Assembly (NCBI GenBank): GCA_001464165.1
Contig: LNEX01000405.1
Coordinates: 1-14,884, forward strand
Length of the DNA: 14,884 nucleotides
Direction of reading: 5' to 3'
Origin: a bacterium Ga0077546
GTDB taxonomy: Bacteria; Cyanobacteriota; Vampirovibrionia; Obscuribacterales; Obscuribacteraceae
Part shown: piece after piece, positions 6,644-14,041 of the stretch
How the letters are laid out: each line of letters starts with the position of its first letter
How positions within the stretch are numbered: the first letter of the stretch is position 1
The notes under the pieces: generated by a model
Told to the model about the DNA's origin: nothing
What the model saw: only the letters and a program-made list of their open reading frames with translations
The model's database searches: none
Position numbers and translations under genes: made by a program

Positions 6644-7168
6644 ATGCAATCTGTTGGAAGAAAGGCTTACCAAGTCTCTATCGCTGTCGGCTGCTTGCTA
6701 GTTGTGTTACTTTGCTATTCTTCTGCCTTTGGTGCCGAGAATTCAACGAATGCCATTCCGAAGAAATACTTATCAGCTGTGGTTAAGTGTGAGCAACGCC
6801 TCAAGCTAGCACCAGATGATCTGAAGCTTCGTAAGACTCTTGCCGGTCATTACATCAAGATTGCCCAATCTCTAAAATCTGATCCTTATGAGGCAATCAA
6901 GTTTTTGCACAAGGCTGACTTGTTAGAGCCAAGTAACGCTTCGGTATCGAAGAATCTCGATGCTATTATTTTGAAGATGGGCAAAGATCCACGATCTTCT
7001 TCTGACCGAGCTGAGATTGCCAGGCTGGCTAGAAATAGGGCCGATTTTGTCTCGGCTATTAGTGAGTACTTGCAAGCACTGCGCCTTAAGCCAAGCGGCC
7101 CGATGCACGAGCAGCTTGGAGATATCTATCGTGTGCGCGATGAAAATGACAAGGCCATTGAACAGTAA
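6644..7168 (+). CDS. secreted short TPR protein, truncated by a stop codon
   Basis: The start is ATG 6644, preceded by TAGGAG 4 nt upstream; this gives 174 residues. Residues 1-31 form a signal peptide (basic start, CLLVVLLCYSS core, cleavage near AFGA). The rest is helical TPR-like sequence: KKYLSAVVKCEQRLKLAPDD, PYEAIKFLHKADLLEPSNAS and DFVSAISEYLQALRLKPSG. The last third closely parallels residues 80-180 of the large TPR protein downstream (shared pieces include RVRDENDKAIEQ), so the two genes are paralogues. The frame stops at TAA 7166, where the paralogue has TAT (Tyr), and continues open and meaningful afterwards as a TonB-C-like domain. The present product is therefore probably a truncated version of a 274-residue periplasmic protein. 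TATACT at 6601-6606 could be its -10, with no good -35. Confidence 0.72.
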   Translation: MQSVGRKAYQVSIAVGCLLVVLLCYSSAFGAENSTNAIPKKYLSAVVKCEQRLKLAPDDLKLRKTLAGHYIKIAQSLKSDPYEAIKFLHKADLLEPSNASVSKNLDAIILKMGKDPRSSSDRAEIARLARNRADFVSAISEYLQALRLKPSGPMHEQLGDIYRVRDENDKAIEQ

Positions 7169-7468
7169 ATAACCGAACTTTCAAATCGCATTAAAGCTGC
7201 TTGGATGCCACCAAAGAGAGCCGACTTTAAGACTGCGAAACTCACTGCGAAGATCTTTGCCCGTGGTGGCATGGCCGATGTGAAAGTAGTTTCTTCATCG
7301 GGAGATTCTAGTTTCGATCGCTCTGCTATAAGCGCTTTAGAGCGTCTGAATAAGACAGGTCACGGCCTTTTGCTGCCAGCATCTGTTGTCGATGGTTCTA
7401 CTCTTACAGTTGAATTTCAGCATATTATTGGCGGTCCAAAGATCGTGTTAGTTGACTTTGTAAATTAG
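7169..7468 (+). pseudogene. TonB C-terminal-like domain cut off from the upstream TPR gene
   Basis: The codons after the TAA, in the same frame, read ITELSNRIKAAWMPPKRADF. They continue through GGMADVKVVSSSGDSSFDRS, then AISALERLN, to TAG 7466. Known: TonB-C-like modules in periplasmic proteins run Y-x-x-x-L-x-x-(R/K)-I-x-x-AW-x-PP-(K/R), then DG-x-V-x-x-x-x-V-x-x-SSG-x-x-x-(F/L)-D-x-A-A-x-x-A(I/L). Nearly every position is met, and the missing first Tyr falls exactly on the stop codon. An internal ATG at 7205 has no ribosome site and would remove the first helix, so independent translation is unlikely. TonB-C domains contact partner proteins across the periplasm; no energising partner (ExbB/ExbD) is seen here. 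Read-through or sequencing error could restore the fusion. Confidence 0.65.
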
Positions 7469-7492
7469 GTGTATATACACCTAATTTACAAA
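7457..7492. repeat. perfect 36-bp palindrome over the stop codon
   Basis: The half-site TTTGTAAATTAGGTGTAT is followed, without spacer, by its exact reverse complement; the dyad centre lies between 7474 and 7475. It includes the last three sense codons and the TAG of the TonB-C-like frame. AT-rich ends surround GGTGTATATACACC in the centre. No U-tract follows on either side. It may be a protein-binding operator, a recombination or cruciform site, or an mRNA hairpin. Confidence 0.92.
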
Positions 7493-7551
7493 CCGAGAAG
7501 CCAGTGGTTTCTGTTTTATCCCTATTTCAAAAATCCAAAGGAGTGAGAAAA

Positions 7552-7731
7552 GTGACAACCGCTCTCGGGCTTTCTTTAGCGACCGCTTGTAAACTGCAAA
7601 TTTTCAGCCTGTTCTTGGCAACATTTTTGCTTGGCTATCGTCCATTTATCAACCACCATGCAATTTTGATTTCCGGCCAGTTCCCCTTCATGTCACCTGC
7701 AAGCTCCGGTTCCCAGCACCCGCGCTCTTAA
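7552..7731 (+). CDS. possible 59-residue membrane peptide
   Basis: Not recognised. GTG 7552 is preceded at 8 nt by AAAGGAG (7537-7543), the best ribosome site in this stretch. The product has one or two hydrophobic segments (MTTALGLSLATACKLQIFSL, then FLATFLLGY) and a polar, Pro/Ser-rich end. It could be a small single-pass inner-membrane protein, or a decayed signal-peptide region of another gene. An in-frame GTG at 7504 lacks a site. The ribosome site and hydrophobic pattern are the only support. Confidence 0.4.
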   Translation: MTTALGLSLATACKLQIFSLFLATFLLGYRPFINHHAILISGQFPFMSPASSGSQHPRS

Positions 7732-7839
7732 AGATCAGGCAAAATACTGTATCTAAGAGGAGGTTAGAAAGCTAAAACAGGTAGTGAATAGAATAGAATC
7801 CTAAGTACTTACTATTCTTAGGCACTTGGCTTGCTCTTC

Positions 7840-7877
7840 GTCCCGGTTTTGATAACAAGTCCCGGTTTTGATAAAAA
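7840..7877 (+). repeat. 19-bp tandem duplication ahead of the large TPR gene
   Basis: GTCCCGGTTTTGATAACAA (7840-7858) is repeated at 7859-7877 with one change (C to A). Because 19 is not a multiple of three, the duplication changes frame, which argues that 7831-7890 is leader and not coding. The second copy runs into the AAGGA used by TTG 7891. Confidence 0.85.
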
Positions 7878-7890
7878 GGAATTCCCGAAA

Positions 7891-10800
7891 TTGTCCCCTA
7901 AATTCTCTGAAATTCTCGCATTGGCTCTATCTGTTGGCCTTGTCACAACAAGCGTGGTTGAGGCTGCACCGGCGTACGCTGTAGACCAGAACGTCTTAAT
8001 CGGCCTCAACAATGACGCCGTCAGAGCCATTAATTCCCAAAACTATCAGCTCGCTATTGAAAAGCTTGAGCAAGCGATTAAGCTTGATCCAACATACAAG
8101 AATGCCAGAGCTAACTTGGCTATTGCATACAACAACTATGGATTAGTCTTTCAGAACAATCCTATGGAGGCTATTAAGTACTTCCACAAGGCTGTTTTGC
8201 TAGATGCTAACAATGCAACGACCTTGCAGAACTTGAGTGGCATCATTCAAAAGATGGGCAAAAATCCCCGGGCGTTTGCCGACCGCGTAGCTATAGGTGA
8301 CGCCTGTCGCAAGGCTGCTGACTTTGTCGGTGCAATTGTTGAATATGGCGAAGCACTAAAAATCAAAGACGACGGCCCCCTTCACGAAAAATTGGGCGAT
8401 GTATTTCGTGTTCGCGATGAAAACGATAAAGCCATTGAACAGTATCAAGCAGCTGGAAGAGTAAGCGATAGTGCTTCAATTGAAGTAAAACTTGGTCAGG
8501 CTTACCAAGCTAAGAAAGACATTGCTAGTGCAATTGGTGCCTACAGCAAAGCTATTTCAATGAAGTCTGATGACCCAGATGTGCAAGATGCTCTTGTTGC
8601 TGGCTGGGAAGAAGCGCTTAAAGACAGCCCAACTGAGCCCAACAACCACATTGGTTTGGGTCAAGCTTTCCAGTATAAAGGCGACTTTGGCCAGGCCGAA
8701 TCTGAATATAAGTTGGCGATATCGCTTTCGCCTGGTCGGCGCAACGCTATTGCTGAAAAACTTCTAGCGGCCTTGCCAGCTGCACGCGCTTCGCAGCAAA
8801 TTAGTAAATACATCGACATGGGTGTGGATTTGCAAGGCCGCAAACAATACGGCCCAGCTCTAGATTCTTATAAGCGTGCCCTTGGTCTGAGCCAAGATCC
8901 AAAACAACGCTCTCAGATTCTCACCAATATGGGTACTGCTTTCCAGGCAACTGGCGATTACGCCAATGCTATTAACAGCTACCAACAGGCCCTCCAACTA
9001 GATGGCTCTAACCAAGCGGCATCTCAAGGCATCAAGACTGCTACTACTGAGCAAAAAGATAAAGCTGTGGGCGATCTCTCTGCTGCCGCCGATGCTCTCT
9101 TTAAAGCTGGCAACTACGATGGTGCCATTCAGAAGTATCAAGAGCTGCTCAAGACCGATGCCAACGATCCAGCTGTTCACTTCAACATTGGGGCTGCTTA
9201 TCAGCTCAAGAAAGACTATGATAATGCCATCGTTGAATACAACATGGCTATTAACCTAGACCCTAAAAACAAGAGCTACCAAGATTCTTTGGTCAAGGTC
9301 AAAGACTTGAAGGTACAGCCAATTATCAACAATGCTGTAGCTAAGCACCAGGCGAAAGATTACGCCAGTGCTATTACTCTCTATCAGCAAGCACTAGATA
9401 TAGTGCCTAACAACGCTAACCTTTGGTACAACATGGCCTCGGCTCAGTACGCCGCTCAAGACTATGCTGGCGCTCGTCGCTCTTATACAAAGAATATCGA
9501 AGTTGATCCAGCCAGTCAGCCAGATAGCTTGTACTTCATCGCTACCATTGATGAGAATGCTGGCAATGGTGCCCAGGCTCGGGGCGAATACCAGCAGTAC
9601 ACAAACAAGGCGAAGGCTGGCCCATATCTGACTCAAGCAAATGCTCGCTTTGCAGCTTTGAGCAAAAACCCGAGCGATTGCATCAAAATTAAATCTGAAT
9701 CTGACCTTGCTCGCGATAAAGAAGCTACTGATTCTTACGCCAAAGCTGTAGATTTGCAGCGCTCTGGTCAATACGACCAGGCCATTGCTCTCTACTCGAA
9801 AGCGATTGAAATACAGCCGCAGAATGCTGATTTCAAATACGCTATTGGTACTGCCTATCAGCAAAAAGGTGACCTCGACCAAGCACTTGCTTCTTATCGC
9901 TTAGCTTCAAATATGATGCCAGCTAATGAAGACTATAAGAAGGCTATTAAAGACGCTACTGTGCTAAAAGCTGGCCCTCTAGTCAAGCAAGCTTACGACA
10001 AGCAGACTGCAGGCGACATTGCTGGAGCCATCGATCTTTATAATCAGGCTCTGCAACTAGATACCGATAACGGTTCAATCTATATGAACTTAGGCGTTGC
10101 TTACCAAGCCTCAGATAACTTCCAAGGTGCCTATACTGCTTATCAAAAAGCCTTCCAGTATGACCCTAAAGGTTGTGTTGATTGCTTGTTCTTTATGGCC
10201 CAAATTGAAGAGAACAATAATCAAGCCTCAGCGGCTGTTGGCCACTACTCGCAGTATTGCCAGAAGGCACCAAGCGGTCAGTATGTAGCTTCGGCTAAAG
10301 CACGCATGGCTACTTTGCAGACAAACCCTGGTGCTGTGCAAAAACTTGCCACCACCGCCGATGTTAAGAACGCCCAGGCTGCCAGCGACGCTTATACCAA
10401 AGCAGTGAAGATGCAAGAAGCCACTGATTACGACGGCGCTATTGCCCTCTATCAGCAAGCAATTTCAATGCAACCGAAAGAGCCTGCCTACGTCTATGCA
10501 CTAGCCACTTGCTACCAAGCTAAAGGCGATTTTGATAGTGCCATAACAAAATACAAAGAGGCAATTGCTAAAGCTCCAGCCAGTCAAGCTGATCAGTTCA
10601 AACAAGCATTGGCTTCGGCTAAACTAGCGCAAGCTACTCCAATAATGGATCAAGCCGTGGCCAAACACAGCGGCGGCGACCCTGCTGGTGCAATTCCTTT
10701 ATACGAGAAAGGCCTGGCACTCTACCCTCAGAATGCCCACGGCTACACCAACTTAGCTGGTGCCTACCAAGCAATTGATGACTTCAATAAAGCTAAAGCC

Positions 10801-11670
10801 AATTATCAAAAGGCCATTGATCAAGATCCTAAAGGTGAATCAGACAACTGGTACTTCATTGGCTTGATTGATGAGAACAATGGCCAAGTGCCGATTGCTC
10901 TTTCTGACTATGGCAAGTATGTAGCTGCTAAACCGACTGGGACTTACGCTGGAGACGCTAAGGCAAGACTGGCTAGGCTAAAAGCCAACCCTGCTTCTGC
11001 TCAAAAGCTCTCGACCCAGGCTCAAGTAAAAGCTTCAACTGCTGCCTCTGGTGCCTACACTGAAGCCGTTGAATTGCAGAAAGCTCAGAAGTATGACGAA
11101 GCAATTGCTAAATACAAAGAAGCAATTGCTGCTACGCCAAATGAAGCTGGCTACTACTACAGTATGGGTACTTGCTATCAGGCCAAGGAAGACTTTGACA
11201 ATGCGTTGGCTGCTTATCAAAAAGCCAGTCAAATCAATCCGGCAGAGCCTGCTTACAAACAATTAGCTGTGCAGATGAAACAGAGTAAGGCTTCACCACT
11301 TGTTAATTCCGCTATCGAAAAGCAGACCAAGCCCGATGCTGCCGGTAAGTTCGACTTAGTTGGTGCTATTGCTGACTACGAGGCAGCCCTGAAGATATCA
11401 GATGACGGCACTACTCATAGCTATTTAGGTACGGCTTATCAGGCTCAGGGCAACAATCAGAAGGCATTAAGTGAATACACAAGGGCATTAGCTCTTGATA
11501 AAACTTTGGTTGATACCTACTACTATCTAGGCACAGTCTACGAAGCCTTGAAACTTCCAGCTAAGGCCATTGAAGAATATCAACGCTTCGTGCGCACCGC
11601 ACCAGCCAACAATGGCAATATGGCTGCTGTGAAAGAGCGCTTGAAGCTGCTTGCCCCAGGCCGTAAGTAG
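7891..11670 (+). CDS. giant secreted TPR-repeat protein with 220-residue super-repeats
   Basis: A 1259-residue protein made almost entirely of tetratricopeptide helices, a scaffold for protein-protein contacts; no enzymatic domain is visible. The start TTG 7891 has AAAGGA 10 nt upstream and gives a signal peptide (ILALALSVGLVTTSVVEA core, cleavage near AYA at about 30); in-frame TTGs at 7831 and 7849 fall in duplicated leader. Single TPRs match the consensus A-x-x-x-Y-x-x-A-(I/L)-x-x-x-P, for example GAIDLYNQALQLDTDN. From residue 475 a higher-order unit repeats at 475, 694 and 915 (219 and 221 residues), with a shortened one from 1134. Each unit has TPRs, a (Y/F)F-(I/M)-x-x-I-(D/E)-EN insert, a spacer with P-x-G-x-Y and A-(K/N)-AR-(F/M/L)-A-x-L, and more TPRs. 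The N-terminal 200 residues are paralogous to the truncated TPR gene upstream. Likely location is periplasm or cell surface. Confidence 0.9.
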   Translation: MSPKFSEILALALSVGLVTTSVVEAAPAYAVDQNVLIGLNNDAVRAINSQNYQLAIEKLEQAIKLDPTYKNARANLAIAYNNYGLVFQNNPMEAIKYFHKAVLLDANNATTLQNLSGIIQKMGKNPRAFADRVAIGDACRKAADFVGAIVEYGEALKIKDDGPLHEKLGDVFRVRDENDKAIEQYQAAGRVSDSASIEVKLGQAYQAKKDIASAIGAYSKAISMKSDDPDVQDALVAGWEEALKDSPTEPNNHIGLGQAFQYKGDFGQAESEYKLAISLSPGRRNAIAEKLLAALPAARASQQISKYIDMGVDLQGRKQYGPALDSYKRALGLSQDPKQRSQILTNMGTAFQATGDYANAINSYQQALQLDGSNQAASQGIKTATTEQKDKAVGDLSAAADALFKAGNYDGAIQKYQELLKTDANDPAVHFNIGAAYQLKKDYDNAIVEYNMAINLDPKNKSYQDSLVKVKDLKVQPIINNAVAKHQAKDYASAITLYQQALDIVPNNANLWYNMASAQYAAQDYAGARRSYTKNIEVDPASQPDSLYFIATIDENAGNGAQARGEYQQYTNKAKAGPYLTQANARFAALSKNPSDCIKIKSESDLARDKEATDSYAKAVDLQRSGQYDQAIALYSKAIEIQPQNADFKYAIGTAYQQKGDLDQALASYRLASNMMPANEDYKKAIKDATVLKAGPLVKQAYDKQTAGDIAGAIDLYNQALQLDTDNGSIYMNLGVAYQASDNFQGAYTAYQKAFQYDPKGCVDCLFFMAQIEENNNQASAAVGHYSQYCQKAPSGQYVASAKARMATLQTNPGAVQKLATTADVKNAQAASDAYTKAVKMQEATDYDGAIALYQQAISMQPKEPAYVYALATCYQAKGDFDSAITKYKEAIAKAPASQADQFKQALASAKLAQATPIMDQAVAKHSGGDPAGAIPLYEKGLALYPQNAHGYTNLAGAYQAIDDFNKAKANYQKAIDQDPKGESDNWYFIGLIDENNGQVPIALSDYGKYVAAKPTGTYAGDAKARLARLKANPASAQKLSTQAQVKASTAASGAYTEAVELQKAQKYDEAIAKYKEAIAATPNEAGYYYSMGTCYQAKEDFDNALAAYQKASQINPAEPAYKQLAVQMKQSKASPLVNSAIEKQTKPDAAGKFDLVGAIADYEAALKISDDGTTHSYLGTAYQAQGNNQKALSEYTRALALDKTLVDTYYYLGTVYEALKLPAKAIEEYQRFVRTAPANNGNMAAVKERLKLLAPGRK
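9313..11670 (+). repeat. three full super-repeats and one partial of about 660 bp
   Basis: Units begin at 9313, 9970, 10633 and 11290 with P-(L/I)-(V/I/M)-x-x-A-x-x-K near the start of each. Spacing is 657, 663 and 657 bp. The fourth is cut short by the gene end and has lost the IDEN insert. DNA identity between units is modest, so the duplications look old and held at the protein level. Confidence 0.8.
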
Positions 11671-11758
11671 ATGTTCAAATTAGGCGATGGCAGTAAGACA
11701 CCTTAGGTCTCAAGAAGTAGCTGCCAGTCAGACATAACCGTAAACAAAAGAGAAACTC

Positions 11759-12394
11759 GTGCTACTAGCTGAACCTATAAAAAGGATGTTGAAGACCTAC
11801 AATCAATGTCGCACCTACAGTGACCAAGGTTCTTTTTACAACTCATCTGGGCCTCTGTGCCTTGAGTATCAGACCGAGTTCGAGCGCACCAAGCAGTTCA
11901 AATTGACATGGCAACAGGTCAAAGATGACCCATCAGCAGAATTGATGAGCGGTGAATTGTTAGCTAGTTCTTCTGGATCATCAGTAACTATGCGTCTTGA
12001 TAGCCCTGGTGCTGAAACGAAAACCAAAACCCGCGATTATGTCATGGTGTTTGATGCCTTGGCTGATATTGAGGGGGTTATTCAAAGTTTGGTGATTGTT
12101 CCTCAGTATCTCTTCTATCCGCCTGATGAAATCGTTGCTACTGGGCAGTTTGAAGATCTTGAAGAATACGAAGAAGTGCTCTTTAATGATGAAGCCTGTG
12201 TCAAATTTAGCACCATGAATAGTGGCATTCGCCGCGAGCTTGTGCTCTCTCAAATTGATGGCACTATGCGTCGGCACTTTATGGGCACAGGGCTTTTGGA
12301 AGGTGGCGAAGACGTGCTTTCTGCTCTTGGTGCACCTATGTCAAATTGTCTAGATATCAGATCTGTCAAGCTCGAAGCCGGTATTTTCGGCTAA
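11759..12394 (+). CDS. unknown protein, perhaps LolA-like
   Basis: A 211-residue frame from GTG 11759 (weak AGAGAA upstream); ATG 11786 (MLKTYNQCRTYSDQG) is an alternative. There is no signal peptide and no membrane segment. The opening TYNQCRTYSDQGSF followed by YQTEFERTKQFKLTW resembles the first strands of LolA/LppX-fold proteins in many bacteria (AY-x-x-x-x-x-Y-x-D-x-G, then F-x-T-x-F-x-RP-x-x-F-x-F). That fold binds lipid in the periplasm. Those proteins are normally exported, and the missing signal sequence is odd; a truncated 5' end is possible. The remainder is acidic and unremarkable (FEDLEEYEEVLFNDEACVKF, LVLSQIDGTMRRHF). It follows the large TPR gene by 88 nt in the same direction and its stop touches the stop of the convergent gene. 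The fold suggestion is weak. Confidence 0.7.
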   Translation: MLLAEPIKRMLKTYNQCRTYSDQGSFYNSSGPLCLEYQTEFERTKQFKLTWQQVKDDPSAELMSGELLASSSGSSVTMRLDSPGAETKTKTRDYVMVFDALADIEGVIQSLVIVPQYLFYPPDEIVATGQFEDLEEYEEVLFNDEACVKFSTMNSGIRRELVLSQIDGTMRRHFMGTGLLEGGEDVLSALGAPMSNCLDIRSVKLEAGIFG

Positions 12395-13141
12395 CTACTT
12401 ATCTAGCATGATATCTACGTCGTCGCCTTTCTTGCGGTTGGTGTGGCCTGATACCACATCTCTTATGGAGGCAGCTCTTTCAAAGCCTGACGGAACAGAA
12501 AAGAAACTAGGTGCCACCGAGACTCTTTCGATTTTGCTTGTATCGAGGTTGATTTCTCTCTTTCCTCTGTTTTGCATGCCTGTTAGGAAATCTGCTGTCC
12601 CGTGAGTGCCAGTATATGCTAGGGGAATGCCGCCGTTGGTAGGTAGCTTATATGCGGCATAGAGGATTTTTTCAATTGCAGGAGAAGCTACACCATCAAG
12701 CTTCATAAATTTCATGGTAGTCCATGGGGATGTAAGCCGCTCTATTTTGAAGCCGTTGAGCATCATTTTTGATGTCCTTAAGGGGCGGTCTAGTACCATC
12801 CGCTCTTTTCTGCCAATTAAAAAGTCGGACAACAGTCCTGTATCTTGGAAGGTCTTCAAATCTTCAGTGAAATAGGTTTTGTCATCTAGGCGAAAAACTG
12901 TTACTTTCCAGTCTGGTGCTCTAGATACTAATATAAATCGCAATTGTGAGGTATTTTCTATGCGAATGGCATCAGGAGCAATCGTTACTTGTTTTGAGCC
13001 CATAAAGTAGTGTGATTGACTGATGCGAATGGCTGGTATTGTTTTTCCGGCTGGTTTTGGTTGGGCGCCTATGCCTTGGTCTACTGCCCCCAAAACAAGC
13101 AGGAAGAAACTAAATATTATTGATAGTAATCGCAGCCGCAT
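12395..13141 (-). CDS. secreted protein of unknown family, paralogue B
   Basis: 248 residues, not recognised. A signal peptide spans 1-26 (MRLRLLSIIFSFFLLVLGAV ... GIGA). The mature part shares with the next gene upstream a chain of motifs: S-(H/Q)-x-x-MG, (I/L)-R-(I/L)-ENTS-x-L, (R/K)-APDW-(K/R)-VTVFR, GLLS-x-F, P-TNGGI, T-H-G-x-x-D-(F/Y), SGM-like GMQNRGKR, (L/M)-DTSKIE and SI-x-(D/E)-VV. This is a compact beta-rich protein by its alternation of hydrophobics, with no known catalytic triad. The ATG follows the TAG of its partner with no gap (TAG-ATG), so the two are probably translationally coupled and descend from a tandem duplication. No terminator fits after it because the convergent gene starts at the next base. 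Confidence 0.78.
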   Translation of the reverse strand: MRLRLLSIIFSFFLLVLGAVDQGIGAQPKPAGKTIPAIRISQSHYFMGSKQVTIAPDAIRIENTSQLRFILVSRAPDWKVTVFRLDDKTYFTEDLKTFQDTGLLSDFLIGRKERMVLDRPLRTSKMMLNGFKIERLTSPWTTMKFMKLDGVASPAIEKILYAAYKLPTNGGIPLAYTGTHGTADFLTGMQNRGKREINLDTSKIERVSVAPSFFSVPSGFERAASIRDVVSGHTNRKKGDDVDIMLDK

Positions 13142-14041
13142 CTAATGAGACCCGGCTTTTAGTTGAGTATTTGGATCGCTCTGCTTACTCGCTTGGCTTT
13201 GCTTACTCGCGTTACTCTGTAAAGCGTTGAGGCTGTGCTTGACGGTAATGCTTTGTTTCCCGGTGTTGCTACCGCGGGGGCTGTCAAATAGCTCTTGATA
13301 GTCGGCGTCATCGGCACGTGTATGGGCCGCGGTTACTACTTCGCTGATAGACTTTGCTAGTTTGTATCCAGTGGGTGCTTTGAAAATGTTTGGTGAAATA
13401 TCTATTTCTTCAATCTTAGATGTATCCATATGAACAGTTCGTCGTCCGGCATTGCTCATACCAGAAATGTAGTCTCGGCCACCATGAGTGGTTTGGTAGC
13501 CAATGGCAATGCCACCATTTGTTGGTTGTTTAAAAATGGCATAGTCAAGCCGCTCTAACTCAGGCACATTTTGCTTTAGTGGCATATATTTGAGCATCTT
13601 ATCTTTGCCAGTCATCCGTACTATTTTCTGCCCACAAAAGTCAAAGGTGGTCACTCTAAACTTATCAACGCGTTTATTTACTATAGTGCGATCTCTAATT
13701 ACCAGCACAAAACCTGACAAAAGCCCCGCTTGCTCAAAGTCTTTGAGGCTTTGGCTGTAGTAACTTTTGTCGTCGTTGCGAAAAACAGTGACCCGCCAAT
13801 CTGGTGCTTTGGCCACGACTGTATATTTGAGGCCGCTGGTATTTTCAAGGCGCATGCCTGTGCTATTAAAAGTCATCACACTATTGCCCATAACGTTGTG
13901 AGTCTGGGTAAGCCTTAGGGCTTTTTCTGCTCGAGCAGATGGGGCTTCAGCAATAGTAGAAATTATTGAGGTGGAGCACGCCGAGAAAAATAGCAAAAAC
14001 TTTGCTAGGAATGAAAAGTAATCAGTCTGTGTTACCGACAT
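13142..14041 (-). CDS. secreted or lipid-anchored protein of unknown family, paralogue A
   Basis: 299 residues. The N-terminus is hydrophobic (FLAKFLLFFSACSTS). It offers either a non-standard lipobox (FSAC, C22) or a signal peptidase I site after PSARA near 38, so lipidation is uncertain. Residues 40-240 align with paralogue B, including RLENTSGLKY, APDWRVTVFRNDDKSYY, GLLSGF, QPTNGGIAIGY, TTHGGRDYISGM and MDTSKIEEIDISP. A tail of about 50 residues (260-299) is Ser/Gln/Lys-rich, with SKQSQASKQS repeats, and is absent from B. The ATG lies inside the 3' end of lgt (20-nt overlap in another frame), which places it in the lgt operon. If lipidated, it would be a substrate of the enzyme encoded just before it. 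Function unknown. Confidence 0.78.
   Translation of the reverse strand: MSVTQTDYFSFLAKFLLFFSACSTSIISTIAEAPSARAEKALRLTQTHNVMGNSVMTFNSTGMRLENTSGLKYTVVAKAPDWRVTVFRNDDKSYYSQSLKDFEQAGLLSGFVLVIRDRTIVNKRVDKFRVTTFDFCGQKIVRMTGKDKMLKYMPLKQNVPELERLDYAIFKQPTNGGIAIGYQTTHGGRDYISGMSNAGRRTVHMDTSKIEEIDISPNIFKAPTGYKLAKSISEVVTAAHTRADDADYQELFDSPRGSNTGKQSITVKHSLNALQSNASKQSQASKQSDPNTQLKAGSH

Noticed and set aside
7205..7468. Independent gene starting at ATG 7205
   Set aside because: No ribosome site, and the TonB-C motif begins 12 codons earlier in the same frame, directly after the stop of the TPR gene.
7457..7492. Reading the 36-bp palindrome as an intrinsic terminator
   Set aside because: The stem is AT-rich at its base and no T-run follows on either strand.
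9394..9882. 162-aa minus-strand frame inside the TPR gene
   Set aside because: Antisense to TPR repeats, whose regular codon pattern creates long spurious frames.
11981..12277. 98-aa minus-strand frame inside the orphan gene
   Set aside because: No start context and no protein-like motif; the plus frame is open over the whole length with better composition.
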